Positions 1 to 7,701 are shown, counted from the stretch's first letter. The stretch: DNA of 23,309 bases from SLLW01 sp964388615 (GCA_964388615.1 CAYMBG010000037.1:1-23309), one strand, 5' to 3'. Numbers and translations are program-made. The notes: generated by a model from the sequence alone, not told the origin.

Positions 1-1823
1 GGTTCGGTTTCGCCGGTTGGCCGCAAGGAGATGTAGTTTGTTATCCGGTTGGCGAAAAGGGCCAGATGCAGCTCCCAGTCTGATGTGCGGTAATCCAGAA
101 ACAGGTCGGTTCCGTAACCCACTTCGTTCTCCAGATCCGGATCGCCGACCTCATAGGCTCCGGCTGCAAAGTGTATGGCATCGGCAAAAAGCTCTTCCAG
201 TGACGGGGTGCGGTGAGAACGTGAAAATTGTATACCGGCATCCAGGTTTCCGAAAAGGGGCCCGCTTGCGCCAATGGAGCCCGCCCAGATGCCCTGACTG
301 CGTGTGGTGCCTGCCTCCGGGAAATCTTCATTGGTGAGTGACCGGATATGACTCCATTCCATCCGGATCCCGCTTTGCAGATGCCAGTTTCGCGGGAGGC
401 GGAACTCTTCTATAAGAAATCCGGCGGTCGTCCATCCACGTGCATCGGGTGTAAGCGCCTCCTCGCCTCCCACTGATACATCCCGCCATTCAAAAGTGAG
501 TCCGGCAGTACCGTTGTCAATGACACCGCGTTCACCATGCTGAAAGAGCAGATCCGTCTGGAAAAAATGGTGGTCAATGGCCAGTTCGAGGTCTTCATCA
601 TCCAGTACGCCATCTACATATTCATATTCAATCTCTTCATGAGTGTAGAAGTTATAAACCATGCGCGCTTCGGCGGCTTCCCAGAAGCTGTGATCCGGGC
701 GGTAATGCGTGGTTCCCTGAATGGCCAGACGCTGCATGGCCAGTTCCACCTCTTCATCCAAATCGAAGGGATCTTCCGGGATACCATAGGTCATGTCGGA
801 GTACTGGACGGAACCGCCGCTGTACCCGCTGCCATAGCGCCATGCGCCGCCGGCACCCAGGTTGAGGGAGCGCATGTCGGTCCCGGGTATTTCACCGGCA
901 GGGGTCTGCATGTCACCGGTGTTGCGGAGGCTGCTTCGAAAGGTAAATGCCCGATCGCCCAGGCCGTAGGTCAATCGTGTCAGACCATTTAGCGATTCGG
1001 TTCCACTCTGTGCCTCTCCGCCGATGTAACCGGAGGCTCCATCCGCCCAGCGGGAAGGGATGTCGCCGGAATGGACATTGACAATGCCACCCATGGCACT
1101 GGAGCCGTATATAAGACTTGCCGGACCCCGGACGATATCCACCCGGTCAAGTGAGGACGGATCGAGAATGACGGCATGGTCGTGTCCGGTGGCGGAGAAA
1201 TCCCCCATCTTCATGCCGTTCTGGAGCACCTGGATGCGCTCACCATCCATCCCGCGCACCACAGGCCGGGCCGGAGCATTACCCATCGAGCGCATGGCCA
1301 CGCCGGTTTCACCATCCAGAAGGGTTCCGATGGAGGAGGTGTTGCGTTGCTGGATGTCCGTGGATGTGTAGCTTTGGGTGGGTTGATACCGGGTGATGCG
1401 GTCGAAAAGGGAACCGACCACCAGAAGTTCATCGGTCAATACCACCTCTTGCTGCATTGTAAAAGTGACGTGCACGTCGCCTTCCCGACCTTCTTCGTCA
1501 ACGGGCCAGATGATCCGGGTTTCTTTGGTCTGAAAGCCAACATGGCGGATGATCAGGGTCCGGGTGCCGCTTTCCAGTCCGGATATTTGGAAAATACCGT
1601 ACTGGTTGGTTGTCGTCCCCATTTCAAGTTCAGGAACCCAGACGCTGGCTCCGGGAAGCGGATTTTCATCGGCGTCAGTGATCATTCCTGTGAGGGTGTC
1701 ATCGGACAGGCCGGACCCGCCGGGATCAGATGTGTTCAGGGCAAGGCCCGGCTGAACGTGAAAGAAAGTAAACAGACAGGCCAATGCACAAAGCAGTGCA
1801 AAATGTGAGCAGAATCGATTCAT
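1..1823 (-). CDS. TonB-dependent outer-membrane receptor, ZnuD-like metal receptor type (3' end outside window)
   Basis: The frame is open from an ATG at 1821-1823 to the left edge, giving about 607 residues without the end of the barrel. Residues 1-28 form a hydrophobic signal peptide. Residues about 45-125 are a carboxypeptidase-regulatory-like domain (GMITDADENPLPGASVWVP). Residues about 150-255 are the plug, with PVVRGMDGERIQVLQNG, GHDHAVILDP and VDIVRGPASLIYGSSAMGG. The rest reads as beta-barrel strands. The DHAV stretch just before the plug VRGP motif resembles that of ZnuD-type zinc/heme receptors, so a metal or metal complex is the likely substrate; this is inference. It lies downstream of moaD-moaA-moaE on the same strand, but 122 bp of AT-rich sequence separates it from moaE, so it may have its own promoter. 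An inverted repeat overlaps the start codon. A siderophore or vitamin receptor is the alternative. Confidence 0.9.
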   Translation of the reverse strand, partial: MNRFCSHFALLCALACLFTFFHVQPGLALNTSDPGGSGLSDDTLTGMITDADENPLPGASVWVPELEMGTTTNQYGIFQISGLESGTRTLIIRHVGFQTKETRIIWPVDEEGREGDVHVTFTMQQEVVLTDELLVVGSLFDRITRYQPTQSYTSTDIQQRNTSSIGTLLDGETGVAMRSMGNAPARPVVRGMDGERIQVLQNGMKMGDFSATGHDHAVILDPSSLDRVDIVRGPASLIYGSSAMGGIVNVHSGDIPSRWADGASGYIGGEAQSGTESLNGLTRLTYGLGDRAFTFRSSLRNTGDMQTPAGEIPGTDMRSLNLGAGGAWRYGSGYSGGSVQYSDMTYGIPEDPFDLDEEVELAMQRLAIQGTTHYRPDHSFWEAAEARMVYNFYTHEEIEYEYVDGVLDDEDLELAIDHHFFQTDLLFQHGERGVIDNGTAGLTFEWRDVSVGGEEALTPDARGWTTAGFLIEEFRLPRNWHLQSGIRMEWSHIRSLTNEDFPEAGTTRSQGIWAGSIGASGPLFGNLDAGIQFSRSHRTPSLEELFADAIHFAAGAYEVGDPDLENEVGYGTDLFLDYRTSDWELHLALFANRITNYISLRPTGETE

Positions 1824-1874
1824 AACAGAGTGTTTTCTGGTTGCGTGGATACGTTGGCAGATAAGCTCTGTTAT
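1822..1874 (-). promoter_or_regulatory. Inverted repeat covering the TonB receptor start codon
   Basis: Two perfect 9-base arms, ATAACAGAG at 1822-1830 and CTCTGTTAT at 1866-1874, are separated by 35 bases. In the minus-strand transcript the downstream arm covers the AT of the receptor's ATG and the bases just before it, where a ribosome binding site would lie. Folding would hide the start. No strong Shine-Dalgarno sequence is visible. The arms are seen directly; a regulatory role is inference. It could instead be a DNA operator. Confidence 0.4.
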
Positions 1875-1945
1875 TTATATGAAGTCTAAATAAATTTTAT
1901 AAAGATTCTCTCCCTGCAGGTCCCGTTTTATATCAGTTTCAATGC

Positions 1946-2380
1946 CTACTGCTCCTCTTTCCACTTGATCTCATCCGCAAACGTCTCTTTTTTCCAGATC
2001 GGAACTTCTTTCTTGAGGGTGTCGATCAGCTCGGAAGTGGCGGACAGCGCCTCTTTGCGATGGGCGGAGCTTACGGCGACGATCAGCGAGCATCCGCCGA
2101 CGGGGACTTCGCCGATGCGGTGGAAGATGGCAATATTTCCGACGTGATGACGCGCGCGGGCCTCCGCTGCCAGAGATGCCAGCACGGAAAGGGCCATCTC
2201 TTCATAGCAGTCATAAAAAAGGGTACGGACCCGGCGGCCTTTTTCGTGATTTCGCGTGATGCCGGTAAAGATATTGACGGCGCCGCAATCAGATCGGCCG
2301 GCAAAGCCGGCAGCTTCCCCAATGCCGGGGATCGTTTCTCCGATGGCAATCCAGATACTATCTTCACGCAGTTCTTTCAT
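1946..2380 (-). CDS. moaE: Molybdopterin synthase catalytic subunit MoaE
   Basis: The 144-residue protein is a full-length MoaE, the large subunit that, with thiocarboxylated MoaD, turns cyclic pyranopterin monophosphate into molybdopterin in the cytoplasm. Family motifs seen are the N-terminal GAVNIFTGITRNHEKGR (residues about 33-49), the central IFHRIGEVPVGG (85-96), VSSAHRKEAL (103-112) and the active-site stretch LKKEVPIWKKE (122-132), with K124 and K131 at the positions of the conserved lysines. The ATG at 2380 lies 13 bp after the moaA stop, so the two are surely co-transcribed in the order moaD-moaA-moaE. Length is normal for the family. Confidence 0.95.
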   Translation of the reverse strand: MKELREDSIWIAIGETIPGIGEAAGFAGRSDCGAVNIFTGITRNHEKGRRVRTLFYDCYEEMALSVLASLAAEARARHHVGNIAIFHRIGEVPVGGCSLIVAVSSAHRKEALSATSELIDTLKKEVPIWKKETFADEIKWKEEQ

Positions 2381-2393
2381 GGTGTCGTTCCGA

Positions 2394-3386
2394 TCAGCCT
2401 CCGATGGATGTCATGGTACGGCCGGGCATGTCGGCCAGCTCGAACATCCCCGCATGTTGTTTCTTTTTTGTGCGGATGGATTCCCGGATGAGGGGTTCAA
2501 GGTCGTCGCCGCGGCGCAGCGGTGTGCGCAGATCGGTTTCATCCTGTGAAAAGAGGCAGTTTTTGATGGCACCGTTGGACAGCAGCCGGATCCTGTTGCA
2601 GCTTCCGCAGAAATGCTCGCTCATGGAGCTGATGATCCCGATGCGGCCACGAAAACCGGGAATGGTGTAATGGCGGGTGGTATCGTGTGGCCCGTCGGTA
2701 TCACGAACAAGGGTGTAGTGCCCGGAAAGCGCATCCCGGATGGTATCCGCCGGAACCATTTTACGGTCATCCCACCGGTTGCCGTCAAACGGCATGAATT
2801 CGATATAGCGGACGGACAGGGGCCTGGTCCGGGCGAGCTCTGCAAAGGCGGCGATTTCATCGTCATTCACCCCGCGCATGACCACCATATTCAGCTTGAC
2901 GCGGAAGTCGCGATCCACCAGCTGCCGGATATTCTGCATGACGGTTTCAAAGCCGTGTCGCCGGGTGATCAGCCGGAAACGGTCGGGGCTGAGTGTGTCC
3001 AGGCTGACATTGATGTTACGAAGGCCGATTGATGCGAACGTATCGATGAATTGGTCCACCAGCAGTCCGTTTGTGGTCAGCGCCATCTCGACGGGCCGTT
3101 TGCCAAGCGCCCGGAAAAACTTGTCCACATCCCGCCGGACCAGCGGTTCGCCGCCGGTGATCCGGATTTTTCGCACACCAAGCTCGCAGAAGGTATCGAT
3201 GATGGACAGAAGTTCCTCGTAGCTGCACAGTTCGTCCTTCGGGGAGAGAGGGATGCCGTCCTCGGGCATGCAGTAGTGACAGCGCAGATTGCATCGCTCG
3301 GTCAGCGATACCCTCAGGTAATCGTGGATTCGTCCGTGTGTGTCGTATAAATTCGGCATTAGTTGGTCACGCTGGCTAACAGGCAT
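2394..3386 (-). CDS. moaA: GTP 3',8-cyclase MoaA (radical SAM)
   Basis: This 330-residue protein catalyses the first step of molybdenum-cofactor synthesis, conversion of GTP to 3',8-cyclo-7,8-dihydro-GTP. The radical-SAM cluster is bound by C32, C36 and C39 (TERCNLRCHYCMPEDG). The second, substrate-binding cluster is bound by C260, C263 and C277 (HFCGSCNRIRLLSNGAIKNC). The SAM-binding TGGEPLVRRD follows at 78-87. The C-terminal GG tail needed for activity is present (MTSIGG). The start may be the Met at 3386 or the one nine codons later (3359, MPNLYDTHGRIHDYLR), which fits the usual family length better; neither has a clear ribosome binding site. It sits between moaD (100 bp upstream) and moaE (13 bp downstream). 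Confidence 0.96.
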   Translation of the reverse strand: MPVSQRDQLMPNLYDTHGRIHDYLRVSLTERCNLRCHYCMPEDGIPLSPKDELCSYEELLSIIDTFCELGVRKIRITGGEPLVRRDVDKFFRALGKRPVEMALTTNGLLVDQFIDTFASIGLRNINVSLDTLSPDRFRLITRRHGFETVMQNIRQLVDRDFRVKLNMVVMRGVNDDEIAAFAELARTRPLSVRYIEFMPFDGNRWDDRKMVPADTIRDALSGHYTLVRDTDGPHDTTRHYTIPGFRGRIGIISSMSEHFCGSCNRIRLLSNGAIKNCLFSQDETDLRTPLRRGDDLEPLIRESIRTKKKQHAGMFELADMPGRTMTSIGG

Positions 3387-3486
3387 GGTACATCAAGCTT
3401 CGGAGTACATCCTGGACGAGATTCGGGAAATAGTGTCTTTGTTTGGACAGTATGGAAAACAGGACAAGGTCATGGAGGACAGAAGG

Positions 3487-3858
3487 TCAGCCTCCGGAAA
3501 CCGGAGTGATCAGTGCCACTTCATCGCCGTGATGCAGCGGTTTGCTGCCATCCACATACACCTGATTGACCGCCAGGCGGATGTAGTCACGATACGTTGC
3601 AATGATCGGCATTTCGTTGGCCAGCAGGTCGATAAGATCCGAGCCACGGGTCCCGTCCGGCAGTGATAGCTGTTCGGTGCGTCGTCCCCGGTGATCCGCC
3701 AGAACACTGAACCAGAGCACGTTTACCGAGATGCTGGTTTCGTTTGTGTTCGCTTCACTCGCATTCACCCCGTCTGGGTTGGTTTCGCGTGTGTAGTTGC
3801 CGGTTGCACCGGACCCTGTTCGCATTTTTTCATGTTCCAAAGTTTGTTCTTTTTGCAT
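3487..3858 (-). CDS. moaD: Molybdopterin synthase sulfur carrier subunit MoaD, with N-terminal extension
   Basis: The ubiquitin-like core starts near residue 43 (ISVNVLWFSVLADHRGRR) and ends in the diagnostic VALITPVSGG, whose final Gly is thiocarboxylated to deliver sulfur to the MoaE active site. The core of about 81 residues matches the normal length of MoaD. As read from the ATG at 3858 there are about 42 extra residues, rich in Asn, Thr, Ser and Glu and without apparent fold. The extension may be translated, or the true start may be an internal codon such as the GTG 12 codons before the core; no ribosome binding site settles this. It is the first gene of the minus-strand moa operon, and only 50 bp separates it from the divergent moaC-moaB start. 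Confidence 0.88.
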   Translation of the reverse strand: MQKEQTLEHEKMRTGSGATGNYTRETNPDGVNASEANTNETSISVNVLWFSVLADHRGRRTEQLSLPDGTRGSDLIDLLANEMPIIATYRDYIRLAVNQVYVDGSKPLHHGDEVALITPVSGG

Positions 3859-3908
3859 ATTCTGAATTTGTAAAAACAGAACTTATTAAACAACTATTTA
3901 TTGCTATC

Positions 3909-4880
3909 ATGATTGATATTAGTCATAAACGGTCATCGTTGCGTTATGCGCGGGCGACCGGTACGTTGCTGGCATCGCCGGATATAATTGCACGCGTGCG
4001 GGATGGAAGCATACCAAAAGGGGATGTACGCTCGGTTTCCCGGAGCGCCGGCATCCAGGCGGCCAAGCGGGCATCGGAGTGGATCGTCTTCTGCCATGCA
4101 ATGCCGGTGGACTGGGTGGAGGTCTCGATGGAGTTGGAAGATGACCGGATGGTATTCACCGCCGAGGTGCGATCGGTCTGGAAAACCGGGATGGAGATGG
4201 AGGCGATGACGGCGGTCAGCGCGGCGTTACTGAATGCCTACGACATGCTCAAGCCGCTCAAGGAAGATGTATCGATCGGGGAAATCCGGCTGGTTGAGAA
4301 GACCGGCGGTAAGTCGGATATGTCAGACCGGTTTGAGGAGCCTTTGAAAGCGGCTGTGGTTGTCGTTTCCTCCGCAAAAAAGCAGGGCAAGCGGGCGGAT
4401 CGCGCCGGGGATGTGATCCGGGAGTTTCTGGCGGATCAGCCGGTGACCGTAGCCGAGGATGTCTATGTTGAAGAGCATTCCGATCAGCTTGCGGAGACAT
4501 TGAAAAAATTGGCGAAAGGTTGGCCGGCGCGTGAGGAGGATAAAAGTGATACTCAGGATGCGGATGAAAATGCGGAAAGCGGAATGGATCTGGTGTTCGT
4601 ATGCGGAGCTACGGGTCCGACCCCCAACGACATCACACCGCAGGTGATCCGTGATGTTTCCGACAAGCTGGTGCCTGGAATGGGCGAGGCGATGCGCAGC
4701 TACGGCTATCAGCGCACACCCTTTGCGATGTTCTCCGAACAGGTTGCCGGACTGCGGGGGCAAACCCTGATGATTGCCCTGCCGGGCAGCGCTCGTGGGG
4801 CCGGGGAAAGCATGAACGCGCTCTTTCCGGGGGTGCTGCATATTTTTCGGATGCTTCGGGGGAAGCCTGCGGCAAAATAG
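3909..4880 (+). CDS. moaCB: MoaC-MoaB fusion: cyclic pyranopterin monophosphate synthase with MoaB/MogA-like domain
   Basis: Residues 1 to about 140 are MoaC, which makes cyclic pyranopterin monophosphate. The sequence MIDISHKRSSLRYARATGTL matches the conserved MoaC start, so translation begins at 3909 although the frame is open further upstream. KGDVRSVSRSAGIQAAKR, a CH pair (FCHAMP), KTGMEMEAMTAVS and IGEIRLVEKTGGKSD follow. Residues about 145-324 form a MoaB/MogA domain, which would adenylylate molybdopterin before metal insertion. The usual TGGTG nucleotide-binding motif reads CGATGPTPNDITPQ, and LPGSARGAGESMNALFPG is present. An acidic insert (EEDKSDTQDADENAESG) lies before the CGATG motif. 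Fusions of this kind are known in several phyla. The gene is divergent from moaD and convergent with the TauE-like gene. Confidence 0.92.
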   Translation: MIDISHKRSSLRYARATGTLLASPDIIARVRDGSIPKGDVRSVSRSAGIQAAKRASEWIVFCHAMPVDWVEVSMELEDDRMVFTAEVRSVWKTGMEMEAMTAVSAALLNAYDMLKPLKEDVSIGEIRLVEKTGGKSDMSDRFEEPLKAAVVVVSSAKKQGKRADRAGDVIREFLADQPVTVAEDVYVEEHSDQLAETLKKLAKGWPAREEDKSDTQDADENAESGMDLVFVCGATGPTPNDITPQVIRDVSDKLVPGMGEAMRSYGYQRTPFAMFSEQVAGLRGQTLMIALPGSARGAGESMNALFPGVLHIFRMLRGKPAAK

Positions 4881-4911
4881 CGACTGCCAAGGTTTTGCTT
4901 ACCATTCTGTA

Positions 4912-5646
4912 CTAGAAAAATACCAACTTCAGTCCGGCGATCAGAAGAACGGTTGCCAGCAGGCGCTTGATGCCAATATGCGAGATCTGGCGGCTGCCCA
5001 TCCAGGAGCCGATACTACCTCCCGCGACGGCTGCGATCACCATGGGGAGCGCAAAAACAGGCAAAGAAAGGGTGGCGGTTATGTTTCCGGCCAGTCCGGC
5101 GATGGAGTTGAACAGGATGAACAGTGCGGAAACGGCTGCGGCGTTTTTGGCGGTAGCCCAGCGCATCATGAGCAGCAGAGGGGTTAGAAAGATGCCGCCG
5201 CCGGTCCCGGTAAGGCCTGCAAGCAATCCGATACCACCGCCCGAAGAGACAGCGGCTGTTTTGGATGGAGGCCCTTTCGGGGTATCGGGACGCATATCCA
5301 GGATAAACCTGGCCGCGGAAAACAGAAGGATCAACCCGATCACCACATTAAAAATCCGTGTCGGAAGATTCAGGTATCCGCCCAGGAAAGCCATCGGAAT
5401 GGAAAGTACGATGAAGGGCCAGAACAACGGCCAGCGGAAGTGTCCCGCCCGGTAAAACTGGTAAAATGTGATTGAGGCGACAAAGATATTGAGCGTAAGT
5501 GCCGCCGGTTTGATGAATTCCGGGGCCAGGCTGAACAACGACATTACGGCGATATAGCCCGACGCCCCGGCGTGTCCGACTGACGAGTACAAAATGGCTA
5601 TGACAAATATTCCCAGTGACAGGGGTAGTAATAAAGAAAGTTCCAT
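4912..5646 (-). CDS. TauE/SafE family sulfite/anion exporter
   Basis: The 244-residue protein is almost wholly membrane-embedded, with about seven to eight hydrophobic segments. It has the two-repeat layout of the TauE/SafE (DUF81) family: the first repeat starts YSSVGHAGASGYIAVM and the second has GLLAGLTGTGGGIFLTPLLLMM. Members move sulfite, sulfoacetate or related anions out of the cell, but substrate cannot be read from sequence. It is the last gene of the minus-strand arsR cassette, starting 13 bp after the thioredoxin-like gene stop. With a thiol protein and an ArsP-like permease upstream, a role in export of a sulfur or arsenic compound is a reasonable inference. It converges with moaCB (31 bp between stops) and no terminator is visible between them. 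Confidence 0.9.
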   Translation of the reverse strand: MELSLLLPLSLGIFVIAILYSSVGHAGASGYIAVMSLFSLAPEFIKPAALTLNIFVASITFYQFYRAGHFRWPLFWPFIVLSIPMAFLGGYLNLPTRIFNVVIGLILLFSAARFILDMRPDTPKGPPSKTAAVSSGGGIGLLAGLTGTGGGIFLTPLLLMMRWATAKNAAAVSALFILFNSIAGLAGNITATLSLPVFALPMVIAAVAGGSIGSWMGSRQISHIGIKRLLATVLLIAGLKLVFF

Positions 5647-5659
5647 GGAATCATACTTG

Positions 5660-5905
5660 TTATTCGGAAGCCTCTGTCAGCCACTTTTTCAGGGTGGATT
5701 TAACCGGGATTTTACCGCTGCTTACCACCTTGTCGTTAACGATGAGACCGGGTGTCATAAAGATCCCAAGATCCGCAAACTCGTTGACATCCGTTACTTT
5801 TTCGATCCGGGCATCCAGATGCTCTTCATTGACTACTTCACTGCAGAGCGATTCGAGTTTTTGACAATTTGCACAACCTGGTCCAATAACTTTGATGTTA
5901 ATCAT
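5660..5905 (-). CDS. Small thioredoxin-like redox protein (thioredoxin_3 / redox-active disulfide protein 2 type)
   Basis: The 81-residue protein begins MINIKVIGPGCANCQKLE and has a CxxC redox site at C11 and C14 and the cis-proline loop TPGLIVNDKVVSSGK. This is the minimal thioredoxin fold of the thioredoxin_3 family, often found beside ArsP-like permeases. The frame extends further upstream, but the ATG at 5905 is chosen because GAGGT lies at the right spacing before it, one of the clearest ribosome binding sites in the window, and because the family starts here. It lies 25 bp after the permease stop and 13 bp before the TauE-like start, so it belongs to that operon. It may reduce a substrate of the permease or relay thiols; this is inference. 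Confidence 0.92.
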   Translation of the reverse strand: MINIKVIGPGCANCQKLESLCSEVVNEEHLDARIEKVTDVNEFADLGIFMTPGLIVNDKVVSSGKIPVKSTLKKWLTEASE

Positions 5906-5930
5906 ACAATTACCTCGTTTTTTGTTTGTG

Positions 5931-7229
5931 TTAGAAGAAAGATCCAAAAATAAGTCCGCAAACGGTTGATAATACCACGACCAAAAGTAAAAAGACGATG
6001 GTCTTTTGGGTGCCGAGCACACTTCGGATAACCAACAAATTCGGAAGGGAAATAGCAGGGCCCGATAACAGCAGTGCCAGTGCCGGTCCCTGACCCATAC
6101 CACTGTTAATGAGTCCCTGCAGAATAGGTATTTCGGTCAGCGTGGCAAAATACATGAAGCCCCCGATAATCGAAGCAAAGAAGTTAGCTCCCAATGAATT
6201 GCCGCCAACGATATTTTCGATCCAATGGTTAGGGATGATGCCGCCGTCGCTGCCGGGCATACCAAGCAAAAATCCGGCAACAAGTACTCCGGCCCCTAAA
6301 AGCGGCATAATCTGTTTGGTGAAACTCCAGGTTTCAGACATCCAATCGGCCGGTTCGCCTTCGGAAAATGATAAGACAACGCCAAGCGAAACAGCACCTA
6401 CCGCAAAAACCAGCATCGGGGTTGAAGGAACCAGGTAGGCGGATACCCCGGTGGCGGCTATGGCTGCAAGGACATACCACCATGTAATGTTAAGAATGTA
6501 GACTAAAGAGTAAGCCAGAAGGCCACTGAAAAGGATTACCAGATGCCATTTGTAGGCAAAAACGGTTGCCCAGAATCCGGTATCCTGGGCTGGTTCGGCC
6601 CAGGTGGCAAATATGAGAATGCCTATCAGAGCAGCCATGTGGAGCACGGTTTGACTCATGGGACGTCCATCTTCATCCGCCGGCACAAACTGAGTGGCAG
6701 CTTTGTTTTCCTCTTCTTTCCGGTAGAGATAATGCATGATCAGGCCAATAACCACAGCAAAAATGACGGCTCCGATGATGCGCGCTAATCCCAATTCCCA
6801 ACCGAGCACACGGGCCGTTAGGATAATGGCCAGGATGTTGATCGCCGGTCCGGAATAAAGAAAAGCGATAGCAGGGCCAAGACCGGCACCCCGTTTGTGA
6901 ATTCCCGAGAACAGCGGAAGGACCGTACAGGAACAAACAGCCAGGATGACTCCGGAAACGGAAGATACGGAGTAGGAGAGCCACTTTGGGGCATCAGCTC
7001 CAAAATACTTGATCACCGCATTTTGGCTTAAAAAAACAGCAATGCTGCCGGCGATAAAGAAGGCGGGAATCAGGCATAAAATGACGTGTTCCCGTGCATA
7101 CCATCTCGTCAGTTCCAGCGCATCGATAATACTTTGTCTGAACAGTGCTTTCTCTAAAGGCATGAAAAAAGCGATCGTGAAAAGAACTACAATCCAGAAA
7201 AGTGCTTTGTATTCGGTTCTCCAATTCAT
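5931..7229 (-). CDS. ArsP-like / UPF0718 permease with CSC motif
   Basis: The 432-residue membrane protein has about ten to twelve hydrophobic segments. Two internal halves each carry an SGPAI motif: FLYSGPAINILAIILT near residue 124 and LLLSGPAISLPNLLVI near 400. The first half contains CSCTVLPLFSGI (C99, C101), the hallmark of the ArsP-related permease family (DUF318). Characterised members export trivalent organoarsenicals, and others are thought to handle metal-thiol compounds. A polar loop with KEEENKAATQ near residue 172 separates the halves. It is the second gene of the arsR cassette, 109 bp after the arsR stop, and that gap holds an inverted repeat resembling the one in the arsR promoter. 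Substrate is unproven. Confidence 0.9.
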   Translation of the reverse strand: MNWRTEYKALFWIVVLFTIAFFMPLEKALFRQSIIDALELTRWYAREHVILCLIPAFFIAGSIAVFLSQNAVIKYFGADAPKWLSYSVSSVSGVILAVCSCTVLPLFSGIHKRGAGLGPAIAFLYSGPAINILAIILTARVLGWELGLARIIGAVIFAVVIGLIMHYLYRKEEENKAATQFVPADEDGRPMSQTVLHMAALIGILIFATWAEPAQDTGFWATVFAYKWHLVILFSGLLAYSLVYILNITWWYVLAAIAATGVSAYLVPSTPMLVFAVGAVSLGVVLSFSEGEPADWMSETWSFTKQIMPLLGAGVLVAGFLLGMPGSDGGIIPNHWIENIVGGNSLGANFFASIIGGFMYFATLTEIPILQGLINSGMGQGPALALLLSGPAISLPNLLVIRSVLGTQKTIVFLLLVVVLSTVCGLIFGSFF

Positions 7230-7306
7230 TATTTATACGTAATTAGATGTTTCGAAAACCAACGAAGTAGTATGGATTTTTCTATTTTCCACATCTTTTT
7301 GATTTA

Positions 7307-7322
7307 ATGAGCAAATATTCAT
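7307..7322 (-). promoter_or_regulatory. Possible ArsR-type operator before the permease gene
   Basis: The 16-mer ATGAGCAAATATTCAT (plus strand) has ATGA/TCAT arms, and its first eight bases, ATGAGCAA, are also found in the site inside the arsR promoter. It lies between the arsR stop and the permease start, in AT-rich sequence. Operators of the ArsR/SmtB family commonly contain TGA and TCA half-sites. Its role as a second repressor site is inference. Confidence 0.3.
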
Positions 7323-7338
7323 ATTAGAGATAAAAAAA

Positions 7339-7656
7339 TCAGGACTCCGGCTCCCGGATGCTTCGTTCAGCGGCACTGCGGACCACTTCACCGGAGAGGT
7401 CGATCAGTTTGTAAATATCTTCGTCCGCCACCCGGTAATTGATACGCACCCCTTCCCGTTGGGGAACAAGGATGCCGCTGTCCACCAGTATCTTGATATG
7501 ACGGGACAGGTTGGACTGCTCCAGGTCCAGCTCCGGTCCGATTTCGCAGCTGCAAACCAGTCCCCTCCGGATGGTTTCCAGAATCCGGATCCGGTTGGGA
7601 TGCGCCAGGGCATGCAATATTTTTGCCCGTAGCCGGGTGGATATCACACTCATCAT
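7339..7656 (-). CDS. ArsR/SmtB family metalloregulator
   Basis: The 105-residue protein is a winged-helix repressor: ALAHPNRIRILETIRRG (residues 17-32), the recognition helix region LDLEQSNLSRHIKILVDSGIL (44-62), and the wing VPQREGVRINYRV. It has C35 and C37 (LVCSCEIG) at the start of the DNA-binding helix, where arsenic-sensing ArsR proteins carry CVC, but it lacks the third Cys of the classical ELCVCDLC motif. A thiophilic inducer such as As(III) or Sb(III) is likely, though the site may differ. It heads the operon with permease, thioredoxin-like and TauE-like genes. Two Met codons in tandem make the start 7656 or 7653. A promoter with an inverted repeat in its spacer lies about 45 bp upstream. 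Confidence 0.93.
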   Translation of the reverse strand: MMSVISTRLRAKILHALAHPNRIRILETIRRGLVCSCEIGPELDLEQSNLSRHIKILVDSGILVPQREGVRINYRVADEDIYKLIDLSGEVVRSAAERSIREPES

Positions 7657-7701
7657 TTTTAATACGTTCTGTTAAATTTCTTTTGTAACGAATTCAGATG
7701 C

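Noticed and set aside
3744..3908. A 55-codon extension upstream of the MoaC start in the same frame.
   Set aside because: It overlaps moaD on the other strand, and MoaC similarity begins exactly at the Met at 3909.
3859..3908. A molybdenum-cofactor riboswitch before the moa genes.
   Set aside because: The divergent gap is only 50 bp, too short for the known element of well over 100 bases, and no matching structure was seen in the other leader regions.
4881..4911. A bidirectional terminator between moaCB and the TauE-like gene.
   Set aside because: The 31-base gap holds no stem with a T run.
5906..6103. A 66-codon upstream extension of the thioredoxin-like gene.
   Set aside because: It overlaps the permease gene in another frame, and a good ribosome binding site stands before the ATG at 5905.
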